This document shows positions 8,013-16,417 of a stretch of DNA of 64,000 nucleotides, in pieces. Position 1 is the stretch's first letter. Each line of letters starts with the position of its first letter. The stretch lies in NCBI RefSeq assembly GCF_038397775.1, contig NZ_CP151650.1, forward strand, positions 6,343,001-6,407,000. Reading direction: 5' to 3'. The notes beneath the pieces were generated by a model. The model saw only the letters and a list, made by a program, of their open reading frames with translations. It had not been told where the DNA came from and searched no databases. Made by a program: the position numbers and the translations under genes. Source of the DNA: Pseudomonas sp. RC10 (GTDB taxonomy: Bacteria > Pseudomonadota > Gammaproteobacteria > Pseudomonadales > Pseudomonadaceae).

Positions 8013-9238
8013 TGAAGCGCGTCGTCGTCACCGGCATGGCCGGCATCACCTCGCTGGGCAGCGACTGGGCCAGCATCGAGGCCAATTTCAGCGCCAATCG
8101 CAGCGGCATCCGGCGCATGGACGAGTGGGATCGGTTCAGCGAGTTGAACACCCGTCTGGCCGGCCCCATCGATGATTTCGCGGTGCCCTCGCACTGGACG
8201 CGCAAACAACTGCGCAGCATGGGCCGCGTGTCACGGCTGGCGGTCGGCGCCTCGGAAGAAGCGTTGCGCGACGCCGGTTTGCTGGGCGATCCGATCATCC
8301 GTGACGGGCGCATGGGGGTGGCGTGCGGGTCTTCCACCGGCAGTACCGACGAGATCAAGGCGTTCGGCAACATGCTGCTCAATTCGGTGGCCGAAGGGCT
8401 GAACGCCAACTCGTACGTGCGGATGATGCCCCACACGACGGCAGCGAATATCAGCATCTTCTTCAACCTCACGGGCCGTCTCATTCCGACGTCCAGCGCG
8501 TGCACCAGCGGCAGTCAGGGCGTGGGCTATGCCTATGAAGCGATCAAGTTCGGGCGCCTGCCGTTGATGCTTGCCGGCGGTGCAGAAGAACTGTGCCCAA
8601 CGGAGGCCATGGTGTTCGACGCGCTGTATGCGACCAGCCTGAAAAACGATGCGCCCCACACCAGTCCGCGTCCCTATGACAGCGGCCGTGACGGGCTGGT
8701 GATTGGTGAAGGCGGCGGCATGCTGGTCCTTGAAGAGCTGGAACATGCACTGGCCCGTGGCGCGAAGATTCACGCTGAAATCGTGGGGTTTGGCAGCAAT
8801 GCCGATGGCGTACACACCACGCGTCCCGAGCAGGTCACAATGCGCCGGGCGATGGAGCTGGCGCTGGAAGACGCGGGCCTTTCTCCGGATGCCATCGGTT
8901 ACGTCAATGGCCACGGCACCGCAACCGAGCAAGGGGACATCGCTGAAACCCTGGCCACCCACAGCCTGTTCGGCGCGCGCATGCCGATCAGCTCGCAGAA
9001 GAGTTTCCTCGGCCACACGCTGGGTGCGTGCGGTGCGCTGGAGTCGTGGTTCACCATCGAAATGATGAAGCACGACCGCTACATCCATACCCTCAATCTG
9101 GACGGCGTCGATACCCGTTGCGGGGCGCTGGACTACCTGCGCGGCGAGCCCCGCGCCATGAGCCACGAGTTCGTGATGAACAACAATTTTGCCTTCGGCG
9201 GGGTCAACACGTCGTTGATTTTCCGTCGCTGGCCGTGA
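8012..9238 (+). CDS. Beta-ketoacyl-ACP synthase of the aryl polyene pathway (second copy, ApeR-like)
   Basis: A 408-residue condensing enzyme closer to FabF in length, with its triad intact: Cys164 in SACTSG, His301 in GHGTAT and His335 in GHTLGACG. In characterised aryl polyene systems a second, independent ketosynthase at the end of the cluster contributes to chain initiation or extension. The ATG at 8012 overlaps the reductase stop (TGATG) and is preferred over an in-frame GTG six bases earlier. It is the last enzyme of the biosynthetic run. Confidence 0.88.
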   Translation: MKRVVVTGMAGITSLGSDWASIEANFSANRSGIRRMDEWDRFSELNTRLAGPIDDFAVPSHWTRKQLRSMGRVSRLAVGASEEALRDAGLLGDPIIRDGRMGVACGSSTGSTDEIKAFGNMLLNSVAEGLNANSYVRMMPHTTAANISIFFNLTGRLIPTSSACTSGSQGVGYAYEAIKFGRLPLMLAGGAEELCPTEAMVFDALYATSLKNDAPHTSPRPYDSGRDGLVIGEGGGMLVLEELEHALARGAKIHAEIVGFGSNADGVHTTRPEQVTMRRAMELALEDAGLSPDAIGYVNGHGTATEQGDIAETLATHSLFGARMPISSQKSFLGHTLGACGALESWFTIEMMKHDRYIHTLNLDGVDTRCGALDYLRGEPRAMSHEFVMNNNFAFGGVNTSLIFRRWP

Positions 9239-9272
9239 GCGTTTTTTAGTTGATCCCTCAAGGAGTGAAAGC

Positions 9273-9719
9273 ATGAAACTGAAAGTCTGGGCGGCCACCG
9301 CTGCAATCATTCTGGGCGCGCTGCCCGGTATCAGTCAGGCACGGGATACCGCGCTGTATCTGCCGTTCGACAAGGTCGTCGCACAAATGCTTCAAGAGAA
9401 GAAACTGGACGGCAGCGTGAAGTTCTACCTGGCGGGTGTCACGCCAAAAGGGAAAGTGTCGGTGCTATCGCCGAACGCTGTGACCAACAAGAAAACCAAC
9501 GCCTTCAACAAAAGCGACAACGACGCCTGCGAGTGGGCGCTGCAATCAGCCATCCTGCAATTGAACGAAGCGGCGAAAGGCGCAGGGGCAAATGCCGTGG
9601 TTAACATCGCCAGCTACTACAAGAAGATCGAACGCAAAGACCCTGCAACCTACGAATGCCACGCCGGGGCCATCATGGCAGGCGTCGCGTTGAAAGGTGA
9701 CCTGGCGAAGGTGCAGTAA
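9273..9719 (+). CDS. Small secreted protein of unknown function at the end of the aryl polyene cluster
   Basis: A 148-residue protein with a clear signal peptide (hydrophobic core about 7-20, cleavage after SQA near residue 23). The mature part is mixed alpha/beta, has two cysteines in NDACEW and YECHAG that could form a disulfide, and a GAGANAVVNIASYY stretch. Similar small periplasmic proteins accompany aryl polyene clusters and are sometimes mislabelled as excinuclease subunits; no UvrA motif is present. It starts 34 bases after the ketosynthase with AAGGAGTG upstream, so it is probably the last gene of the operon. No function is proposed. Confidence 0.75.
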   Translation: MKLKVWAATAAIILGALPGISQARDTALYLPFDKVVAQMLQEKKLDGSVKFYLAGVTPKGKVSVLSPNAVTNKKTNAFNKSDNDACEWALQSAILQLNEAAKGAGANAVVNIASYYKKIERKDPATYECHAGAIMAGVALKGDLAKVQ

Positions 9720-9774
9720 AGCTTTCTAATGGGGCGAGGCTTTCTGCCGCGCCCGATGGCACGAACGGTTCACC

Positions 9775-9862
9775 TGTGGGAGCGAATTCATTCGCGAACA
9801 AACTTCAGCCGATAGAGGTGCATCGCCTGTTGCATCTTTCGCGAATGAATTCGCTCCGACAG
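9775..9862. repeat. REP palindrome pair, GAATTC-containing family
   Basis: Inverted copies with core GGGAGCGAATTCATTCGCGA lie at 9775-9798 and 9838-9862 between the convergent ends of the polyene cluster and the LysR gene. The same family recurs at 47326-47414. It could limit read-through between the two transcripts. Confidence 0.88.
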
Positions 9863-9890
9863 TTCGAATTGCGCATCTCGTGCGTCCTTA

Positions 9891-10781
9891 CTAGCCCGCC
9901 TTGCGCGTCACCAACTCAACGAACGCCTTGGCCATGGGCGACTTCTGGTCCTTGCGCTGCACCAGCCACACCGCCGACGTTGCGGCCTCGTCCAACAGCG
10001 TGCGATAGACCACACCATCGATCCGCATGCGTTGGTACGACGCAGGCAGCACCGTCACGCCCAGCCCCGCCGCGACCAGCCCGATGATCGTCATAGCCTC
10101 GGCGGCTTCCTGGGCGAACAACGGCGTGAACCCCGCATCACGCGCCAAACTCAGCAGCTGCGCGTACAGGCCACTGCCGTAGCTGCGTGGAAAAAACACA
10201 AACGGCTCGGTCGCCAGCTCCTTGAGGTAAATCCCCTGTTCGCTGCCCTGAGCCATCGGATGGTCAGAGCGGAAAACGGCCACCAACGGCTCGCGCAGCA
10301 GCTCGACCGCTACCAGTGAGTCCGGCAACGGCAGCGGGCGCATGATGCCGACCTGCATCGACTCCTCCACCAGCCTTTCGGCGACTTCCTTGCTGCTCAT
10401 TTCCTGCAATGCCAAGTGCACGGCGGGATGGCGTTGACGAAAGGCAAAGATCGCCTGCGGAATGCTCGATGTGAACGGTGCCGACGCGGTGAAGCCAATC
10501 TTCAACTCCCCCAGCTCACCCAACTGCGCGCGGCGCGCCACATCAGAGGCTTTCTCGACCTGCGCCAGCACCAGCCGCGCTTCGTCGAGGAACAGTCGCC
10601 CGGCCTCGCTCAATGCCACTCGTCGGTTGGTCCGCTCGAACAGTCGGGCACCCAATTCATGTTCCAGCGCCTGAATTTGCTGGCTCAACGGAGGCTGAGA
10701 GATGCCGAGTGACTCCGCAGCCCTGCCAAAATGCAGCTCTTCAGCCACCGCAATAAAGTAGCGAAGATGACGTAATTCCAT
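9891..10781 (-). CDS. LysR-family transcriptional regulator
   Basis: A 296-residue regulator. The N-terminal winged helix-turn-helix at about residues 1-60 (MELRHLRYF, then QPPLSQQI) is close to the BenM/CatM/CynR branch, and an effector-binding domain fills the rest. It is divergent from the MFS transporter, with 115 bases between the two starts. This is the usual arrangement of a LysR protein controlling its neighbour and itself. The ligand is not recognisable from sequence. Its 3' end converges on the aryl polyene cluster, so a link to pigment control is possible but unsupported. Confidence 0.88.
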   Translation of the reverse strand: MELRHLRYFIAVAEELHFGRAAESLGISQPPLSQQIQALEHELGARLFERTNRRVALSEAGRLFLDEARLVLAQVEKASDVARRAQLGELGELKIGFTASAPFTSSIPQAIFAFRQRHPAVHLALQEMSSKEVAERLVEESMQVGIMRPLPLPDSLVAVELLREPLVAVFRSDHPMAQGSEQGIYLKELATEPFVFFPRSYGSGLYAQLLSLARDAGFTPLFAQEAAEAMTIIGLVAAGLGVTVLPASYQRMRIDGVVYRTLLDEAATSAVWLVQRKDQKSPMAKAFVELVTRKAG

Positions 10782-10896
10782 GGCCTCACCATTGAGTCGT
10801 TAAAGCTATCAAACAGGTCGAACAATATATTGGAGGAAAACGTTAGCTGGCTATATGCTTTTCCCCATCGCTGCTTCACATCGTTTGAGGTTACCT
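10782..10896. promoter_or_regulatory. Divergent lysR/MFS promoter region
   Basis: The 115-base AT-rich spacer between the divergent LysR and MFS starts should hold both promoters and the LysR operator. AT-rich tracts around 10800-10835 are visible, but no clear LysR box or -10/-35 pair can be fixed by eye. Confidence 0.4.
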
Positions 10897-12162
10897 GTGA
10901 ATACTGCTGCATCCCCCGCGACGTCTGCGCCCGAGATCAACGTCGCAATTCCGCTGGGTGATACCTACATCGAGAAAGACACCCCGGCCTTCATCCGCAC
11001 CGTTCTCGCGCTGTTTTCCGGCGGCTTCGCCACCTTTTCCCTGCTCTACTGCGTACAGCCCATGATGCCGGTGCTGTCCCGCGAGTTCTCCATCAACGCC
11101 GCCGAGAGCAGCCTGATTCTCTCGGTTGCCACGGCGATGCTCGCCATCGGCCTGTTGATCACCGGCCCGATTTCCGACCGTATGGGACGCAAATCGGTAA
11201 TGGTCTTTTCATTGTTCTCCGCCGCTTTGTTCACCATTGCCAGCGCGTTCATGCCCAGTTGGGAGGGCGTGTTGGTGACACGGGCCTTTGTCGGGCTTTC
11301 GTTGAGCGGGTTGGCGGCGGTAGCGATGACCTACCTCAGCGAAGAGATCCACCCGCAACACATCGGCCTGGCCATGGGCCTGTACATCGGCGGCAACGCG
11401 ATTGGCGGGATGAGCGGGCGGCTGATCACCGGCGTCCTCAGCGATTACGTGAGTTGGCACATCGCGCTGTCGATCATGGGTCTCATCGCACTGGCAGGCG
11501 CCTGCGTGTTCTGGAAGATCCTGCCCCCCTCGCGCAACTTCCGCCCTCGCCCGCTCAACGCTCGCAGCCTGCTGGACGGCTTCGTGTTGCAGTTCCGCGA
11601 CGCTGGTCTGCCGTGGCTGTTTCTGGAAGGCTTCCTGCTGATGGGCGCTTTCGTCACGCTGTTCAACTACATCGGTTATCGCCTGCTGGCCGAGCCCTAC
11701 AGCCTCAGCCAAGCTGTCGTGGGACTGTTCTCGGTCGTTTACCTGTCCGGGATCTACAGCTCGGCGAAAGTCGGCGCGCTGGCTGACAAACTGGGCCGTC
11801 GCAACGTGCTCTGGGCCGTGATCGTCCTGATGATCGCTGGCCTCGCCCTGACCATGTTCACCCCGCTAGCCATTGTGGTCATTGGCGTCGTGATGTTCAC
11901 CTTCGGTTTCTTTGGCGCCCACTCGGTGGCCAGCAGCTGGATCGGCCGCCGCGCGATCAAAGCCAAGGGCCAGGCCTCGTCGCTGTACCTGTTCAGCTAC
12001 TACGTTGGTTCCAGCGTGGCGGGCACCGGCGGCGGGTTCTTCTGGCATTACGCGGGGTGGAACGGGATCGGCGTATTTATCGCGCTGCTGCTCGCCGCCG
12101 CGTTAGGTGCAGCGCTCAAGCTGGCGAAGGTGAAGCCACTGCCGGTAAACGTGCAGGTCTAG
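10897..12162 (+). CDS. MFS transporter, YnfM/DHA1-like
   Basis: About 421 residues with 12 predicted membrane segments. The cytoplasmic loop between TM2 and TM3 carries the MFS signature ISDRMGRKSVM, and the second half repeats it as LADKLGRRN. It most resembles the YnfM-type inner-membrane drug/arabinose-efflux branch. The GTG at 10897 is chosen for the GAGG just upstream; the frame is open to 10855 without a better signal. The substrate is unknown and it is likely controlled by the divergent LysR gene. Its stop lies 10 bases from the convergent gspM stop. Confidence 0.85.
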   Translation: MNTAASPATSAPEINVAIPLGDTYIEKDTPAFIRTVLALFSGGFATFSLLYCVQPMMPVLSREFSINAAESSLILSVATAMLAIGLLITGPISDRMGRKSVMVFSLFSAALFTIASAFMPSWEGVLVTRAFVGLSLSGLAAVAMTYLSEEIHPQHIGLAMGLYIGGNAIGGMSGRLITGVLSDYVSWHIALSIMGLIALAGACVFWKILPPSRNFRPRPLNARSLLDGFVLQFRDAGLPWLFLEGFLLMGAFVTLFNYIGYRLLAEPYSLSQAVVGLFSVVYLSGIYSSAKVGALADKLGRRNVLWAVIVLMIAGLALTMFTPLAIVVIGVVMFTFGFFGAHSVASSWIGRRAIKAKGQASSLYLFSYYVGSSVAGTGGGFFWHYAGWNGIGVFIALLLAAALGAALKLAKVKPLPVNVQV

Positions 12163-12172
12163 CCGCTTCAGG

Positions 12173-12637
12173 CTAAGACTCGGCAGCCCAAGCCACCCTT
12201 GCCAATAGAAGAGCCTCTCGCTTTTCCAAGGTCAACGACTGCATCCGGGCGCCATCCTGCTCAAGACGAATCAGCCAGTTCAGCAAAGCCTTGGCATCGC
12301 CCTCCAGCGTCACGCTCAGGCCTTGGCTGTCGTTATCCAGTTGTGACAGGTCGAGGCCTGCCTTCGCAGCGCTTTCACTGACATGTCGGGACAGTGACTG
12401 CGCGATACGGACCGGGCGGCCGGAGCTTGCATGCTTCAGCCGTTCCGCCAACGACAGGTTTTGACGATAGACCCGTTCTGCGGCCTCAAGCCGCTGCTGA
12501 GTCGGTAACCAGACACCTTTGATCAACGACACGCCCAGCACGAAGACGCCCAGCAAAACGAGCATGTGGCGGTCTCTTCGATTGAGCCTTCGCCAGTGCT
12601 CGACCGCTGCCAGTCGCGCGTTCCATCGAAGCGTCAT
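12173..12637 (-). CDS. gspM: Type II secretion system protein M
   Basis: A 154-residue bitopic inner-membrane protein with a single membrane segment (MLVLLGVFVLGVSLI) near residues 24-40 and a periplasmic ferredoxin-like domain. GspM stabilises GspL in the assembly platform. It is the last gene of the minus-strand operon and overlaps gspL by 4 bases. No gspN follows. Identity rests on position, size and topology, because GspM sequences are poorly conserved. Confidence 0.82.
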   Translation of the reverse strand: MTLRWNARLAAVEHWRRLNRRDRHMLVLLGVFVLGVSLIKGVWLPTQQRLEAAERVYRQNLSLAERLKHASSGRPVRIAQSLSRHVSESAAKAGLDLSQLDNDSQGLSVTLEGDAKALLNWLIRLEQDGARMQSLTLEKREALLLARVAWAAES

Positions 12638-13740
12638 GCCTCGTCCACCCCAATGATCAACATCGCTTTGACCCCGTCCTGATGCTTGCTCGCGCCGTCA
12701 ATCCGAATAGGCAGTCCGCTTCGCTCAACCTGGTCGCGTAGACGCTCAAGTGCGGTGAAATCCTTGACGGCAATGGCCACTTTCCAGCCCTGCGCACGTG
12801 TGAAGCCAACATGCCGGACTTCTACCTCAGCGCTGCCGAGCACCCGTTCGATGAGCATGGAAAAGGTCGCCATAGGCTTGCGCCCTACTGCCTGTCTCGC
12901 TTGCAGGGCACTGAAGCGGGTAGACAAGTCGACGACCCGCCCTTGATCCGGGTACAGCGTCTGAAACCGCTGCAGACTCTGTTCATGGAGACGCAATGCT
13001 TCGGACTCCAGATGCTGAATGCGCGCAACGCTGAATCCCCAGGACATTAAGCCAAGGCATGCCAACGTAAGCAGCGGCAGCGACCAACGCCACCGTCGAG
13101 GCGCAACGCGAAACTCTCCCTGCAAGAGGTCGATCGACATCTTGCGCCCCGCCACCAGAAAGGCCGCTGTTTCAGCCGCGTCCGGTTGAGCATCCCTTAC
13201 GCAGAGACCTTGGGGCAGACGGGACGCAAACAAGGTGCGCGACTCATCTGAAAAAGCCAGTCGGCAACCGACCTTACCGCCCAGAATCCAGCGGCCCGCC
13301 CACCAGACCAGATGCGGCTGATCGTCGGGCAGCATGTCGGCGTCGATTTGTACGCTGCCGACCTGAATGCCTGCCTCATCGAGCACGCTCAACACCTCAC
13401 GCAGCAATGACCTGGAAAGGATCAGCAATGGATAACGGTGCTCGGTGTCGCGTAAGCCCACGGCGACATGCAGTCCCTCGACGTCTTCCGACAATTGCTC
13501 TTCCACCGAGTACATCAGCGCTTGTGTCCGGGGGGCCCTGCGGGTCGGCCATGGCGGGGTGCGCAGCCAACTGCAGGTTTCCATCGGCAGGATGATCTGA
13601 ACGGCATGTCCCTGAAATACCTGCGCAGCCTGAGCCAGCGTGCACTCGCGAAGCGCGACACCCTCAGCCCCACACCAGACCGAATCGAATCGTGCAGTGC
13701 CGGTCATGCTCTCGGGGGTGAAATACAGCCAGCCTTTCAT
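12634..13740 (-). CDS. gspL: Type II secretion system protein L
   Basis: A 368-residue protein. The cytoplasmic actin-like domain (about 1-230) recruits the GspE ATPase, one membrane segment lies near 230-250 (WSLPLLTLACLGLMSWGF), and a periplasmic domain pairs with GspM. The order K-L-M and the 4-base overlaps at both ends support the call. Length is close to the family norm of about 380-400 residues. Confidence 0.85.
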   Translation of the reverse strand: MKGWLYFTPESMTGTARFDSVWCGAEGVALRECTLAQAAQVFQGHAVQIILPMETCSWLRTPPWPTRRAPRTQALMYSVEEQLSEDVEGLHVAVGLRDTEHRYPLLILSRSLLREVLSVLDEAGIQVGSVQIDADMLPDDQPHLVWWAGRWILGGKVGCRLAFSDESRTLFASRLPQGLCVRDAQPDAAETAAFLVAGRKMSIDLLQGEFRVAPRRWRWSLPLLTLACLGLMSWGFSVARIQHLESEALRLHEQSLQRFQTLYPDQGRVVDLSTRFSALQARQAVGRKPMATFSMLIERVLGSAEVEVRHVGFTRAQGWKVAIAVKDFTALERLRDQVERSGLPIRIDGASKHQDGVKAMLIIGVDEA

Positions 13741-14594
13741 GGAATGGAGCCTTGCGCGGGTGACAACAGGCGACGCTGGATAATCCGAAGCCGCTGAGTG
13801 TTCGCCACACGCTCCAGATCCGAGACCATGGTCATTCGGCTATCGGCAAGGCCTACCTCTGCGGTGATGCGAAACCAACGACTACGCACCCCTAGCCCGT
13901 GGGGCGAGATACCGAGCCCATCGACTGTGGCTGAGCCGACAAATGCCGCCGCATCCGGGTATCCTTCGGAGGGTCGTTGGCGAATCAGCTCCAGTGCGCT
14001 CGCCGTCGTCATGCCTTCCAGGCTCGCCAGCACCTGGGCGGGCGCCGTGTTGACGTTGAGGGCTGCGTCACGGGGCAGCACCGCGATCCACGGCAACAGA
14101 TGTTGCAGGTCCGAGGGGCGCAATCCGGGGATTTGCTGAAGTTGAGCAGCATTGCTGAACGGCTGTGTTTTCAGCGCGGAAAGGTCGAATGGTTCGATAT
14201 CCAAGGCGTTCAACAGGCGAAACCACCGCAAAGCATAAACGTCGTCGACACTCTCCGGCACCGCCAGATGGGTCAGGTTAAAGCGGCCGCCCAAGTCTTC
14301 GATGGAGAGCCGTACATCGAGATCTGGCAGCCGAAACCCTTGGGGACTCATCGCCCAGGCCTGCGCGAGATGGGTCGTCTCTCCCGCGCCCGATACGCTG
14401 TCCTGCAAAAGCTGCATCGCCCGACTTTCAGCAGCCAGGGCGGCTTGTCGCAGGTGCAAATGCTGCACCTGCTGTACGGTGGTTTGCAGCGTCAGGCGAT
14501 GGCTGCGCAACACCCCTCCGATCACCATCAATGCCAGACTGGTGATGAGCAATACGCTGATCAACGCAACGCCTTGCTGGCAGGACCGACTCAT
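13737..14594 (-). CDS. gspK: Type II secretion minor pseudopilin K
   Basis: A 285-residue minor pseudopilin of the pilus tip. The prepilin leader ends QQG before VALISVLL, so a prepilin peptidase can cut after the glycine; as usual for GspK the fifth mature residue is not glutamate. The long C-terminal region carries the inserted helical domain typical of K (INTAPAQVL-type motif, here NVNTAPAQVL). The start at 14594 (MSRSCQQG) is chosen because the leader begins there; the open frame upstream gives only non-pilin residues. It overlaps gspJ and gspL by 4 bases. Confidence 0.88.
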   Translation of the reverse strand: MSRSCQQGVALISVLLITSLALMVIGGVLRSHRLTLQTTVQQVQHLHLRQAALAAESRAMQLLQDSVSGAGETTHLAQAWAMSPQGFRLPDLDVRLSIEDLGGRFNLTHLAVPESVDDVYALRWFRLLNALDIEPFDLSALKTQPFSNAAQLQQIPGLRPSDLQHLLPWIAVLPRDAALNVNTAPAQVLASLEGMTTASALELIRQRPSEGYPDAAAFVGSATVDGLGISPHGLGVRSRWFRITAEVGLADSRMTMVSDLERVANTQRLRIIQRRLLSPAQGSIP

Positions 14595-15142
14595 GCGTCC
14601 CCCGCCAAGGGAACGACACGCCGAATGCCCTCGAAGCGCGCGAACGAGAGGGTCAACTCCACCGCTCTCGGCTGCACCGCTTGCGAGTCCCGCAACGAAT
14701 CGGTACGCCAATGATGGCTGGCATCATAGAGGCGCCATTGGAGTTCCCGCACGTCACGCAACAGCAACTGCTTTTGGACCCCGGAAAAATCGAGGCTGCG
14801 GCTGTAACGCAATAACTGGTTTTTTTCGAATACGTAGCTGACTTCCTGGCTGTCACCTCGGGGTTGGCCGAGCGGATTGCGCCAGTTGCCGCGGCGCAAA
14901 TTCAAGACGCCATGACGCAGTTGCACCGACGGCGTCTTCGATGAAAAAGTCGCCTGCATCAGATCGCGCTCAATGATGGCCACGGCTCGACGTAGATCAC
15001 GCAAGTCCCGTTGCTCCCGCTGCACCTGCTCTTGAACCCTGAACACACCATCAAACAGCCGCCAGCTCGCGAATCCAAGTGTGCTGAAAATCGCCAGACT
15101 GATGAGCAACTCCAGCAGCGTGAACCCTTTACTCGTCGTCAT
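14591..15142 (-). CDS. gspJ: Type II secretion minor pseudopilin J
   Basis: A 183-residue minor pseudopilin. MTTSKG before FTLLELLISLAIF is a short prepilin leader with Gly at -1, Phe at +1 and Glu at +5. With I and K it forms the tip complex that is thought to start pseudopilus assembly and meet substrates. The start at 15142 is fixed by the leader. It has 4-base overlaps with gspI and gspK. Confidence 0.9.
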   Translation of the reverse strand: MTTSKGFTLLELLISLAIFSTLGFASWRLFDGVFRVQEQVQREQRDLRDLRRAVAIIERDLMQATFSSKTPSVQLRHGVLNLRRGNWRNPLGQPRGDSQEVSYVFEKNQLLRYSRSLDFSGVQKQLLLRDVRELQWRLYDASHHWRTDSLRDSQAVQPRAVELTLSFARFEGIRRVVPLAGDA

Positions 15143-15513
15143 GGCTTTTCCGCCAGAAGCGGCGAGGCAATCCATCCGCGGGTCCGAAAGACGGTGGCCG
15201 AATCGACGCTGCGACGCACATCGATTTCCACGCTGAGCAGACCGCTTTCGCGATGGCGTTCGACACGTTGTTCCACAACCCAGCGCTGGCCGGATAACAC
15301 AGGGGCCACGCTGCGCCTTCCCGTTGGCGGAGGCTGCAGCCGCAATTCGGTCATGTGATTGTCTGCCAGCCAACTGGCCAACACCCGCTCGCGCAGTGCC
15401 TCGTTCTGCTGGAGAACGAACTGGCTCGCTGACAGCACCGCACTCGCCAGTAACGCGAACACCGCTAACGCCACCATGACTTCGAGCAAGGTGAAGCCGC
15501 GTTCAGCTTTCAT
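15139..15513 (-). CDS. gspI: Type II secretion minor pseudopilin I
   Basis: A 124-residue minor pseudopilin with leader MKAERG before FTLLEVMVALAVF (Glu at +5). GspI nucleates the tip complex with J and K. The start at 15513 is preferred because it gives the usual six-residue leader; it overlaps the end of gspH by 11 bases. Size fits the family. Confidence 0.9.
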   Translation of the reverse strand: MKAERGFTLLEVMVALAVFALLASAVLSASQFVLQQNEALRERVLASWLADNHMTELRLQPPPTGRRSVAPVLSGQRWVVEQRVERHRESGLLSVEIDVRRSVDSATVFRTRGWIASPLLAEKP

Positions 15514-15970
15514 TGATCGCAGCATCATTAACACCATCACTGGCAACGCTCAGCAAGCGACCCTGGGCAGTTTCGTAGTGAAGGGTGAAAGCGCTGAGCT
15601 CGTCGCTGCTCAGGACAAGCAATTGAGGCGCGTGGGTTCGCTCGGACAGGTGCAGCGGCTGCCCTTCCAGCACCAGATGAAACCGAAGGGCATCCGGCAG
15701 CGGATACGCCTGCATCGGCTGCCAGCCATTACCTTGCAACATCATCGACCGATAGCCCTGCTCATCGAAGTGCAACCCATACTCGCGGCCTTCGGTGACG
15801 GCTCGTTCGCGAAGCTCATGCAAAAGCATCAACAACTCATGGCCATGCTGTCGCGCCTGCTGTGCCGGGCTGGCGCTCAACAATGGCACCACCAAGGCCA
15901 GCAAAACGCCGATGAGAGCCATGACCACCAGCAGTTCCAACAACGTAAAACCCCGGCTGCATCGGCGCAT
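15503..15970 (-). CDS. gspH: Type II secretion minor pseudopilin H
   Basis: A 155-residue minor pseudopilin with leader MRRCSRG before FTLLELLVVMALIG (Glu at +5). GspH sits between the major pilin and the I-J-K tip. It starts one base into the gspG stop region (overlap of one base). Confidence 0.88.
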   Translation of the reverse strand: MRRCSRGFTLLELLVVMALIGVLLALVVPLLSASPAQQARQHGHELLMLLHELRERAVTEGREYGLHFDEQGYRSMMLQGNGWQPMQAYPLPDALRFHLVLEGQPLHLSERTHAPQLLVLSSDELSAFTLHYETAQGRLLSVASDGVNDAAINES

Positions 15971-16413
15971 CAGTCCGTAGCCCGACTGTCGATGTCGGCA
16001 GCGAAATCAACGCCGCCCGGCATGCCATCGGCGCCGTAGGAATACAAATCGTAAGGAGCGCTTCCGGTGCCTGGACTCAGGTATTGGTAGGGCGTGCCCC
16101 ACGGATCCGACGGCAAGGCCTTTAGATAACCGCTCGGATTCCAGTTCCGCGCGGGAGGCAGTCCCGTCGGCTGTCTGACCAGAGCCTCAAGGCCTTGCTG
16201 AGAGGACGGGTAGCTGAAATTGTCGAGCCGGTACATTTCGAGAGCCGTGCTCAAGGCCTGTATGTCCGTGCGAGCGGCGGTGACTTTCGCCTGATCCGGA
16301 CGCGACATGAACTGCGGGATCACCATGGCCCCCAGCACGCCGATGATCACCACCACGACCATGATTTCGATCAGCGTGAATCCGCGTTGTTTCCTGTGTC
16401 GACGAACGGCCAT
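15970..16413 (-). CDS. gspG: Type II secretion major pseudopilin G
   Basis: A 147-residue major pseudopilin. The leader MAVRRHRKQRG precedes FTLIEIMVVVVIIG (Glu at +5). The family hallmarks follow: DNFSYPSSQQGLEAL, LPSDPWGTPYQY and a C-terminal calcium-binding type loop with SYGADGMPGG. It polymerises into the periplasmic pseudopilus that drives substrates through GspD. Processing needs a prepilin peptidase, which is not encoded in this operon. Confidence 0.95.
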   Translation of the reverse strand: MAVRRHRKQRGFTLIEIMVVVVIIGVLGAMVIPQFMSRPDQAKVTAARTDIQALSTALEMYRLDNFSYPSSQQGLEALVRQPTGLPPARNWNPSGYLKALPSDPWGTPYQYLSPGTGSAPYDLYSYGADGMPGGVDFAADIDSRATD

Positions 16414-16417
16414 AGGT

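Noticed and set aside
9273..9719. Excinuclease ATPase subunit annotation sometimes given to this family
   Set aside because: The protein has a signal peptide and no Walker or zinc motifs, so it cannot be UvrA-like.
12160..12175. Small palindrome TAGCC/GGCTA overlapping both the MFS and gspM stop region
   Set aside because: The stem is only 5 bases with no T-run, too weak to call a terminator.
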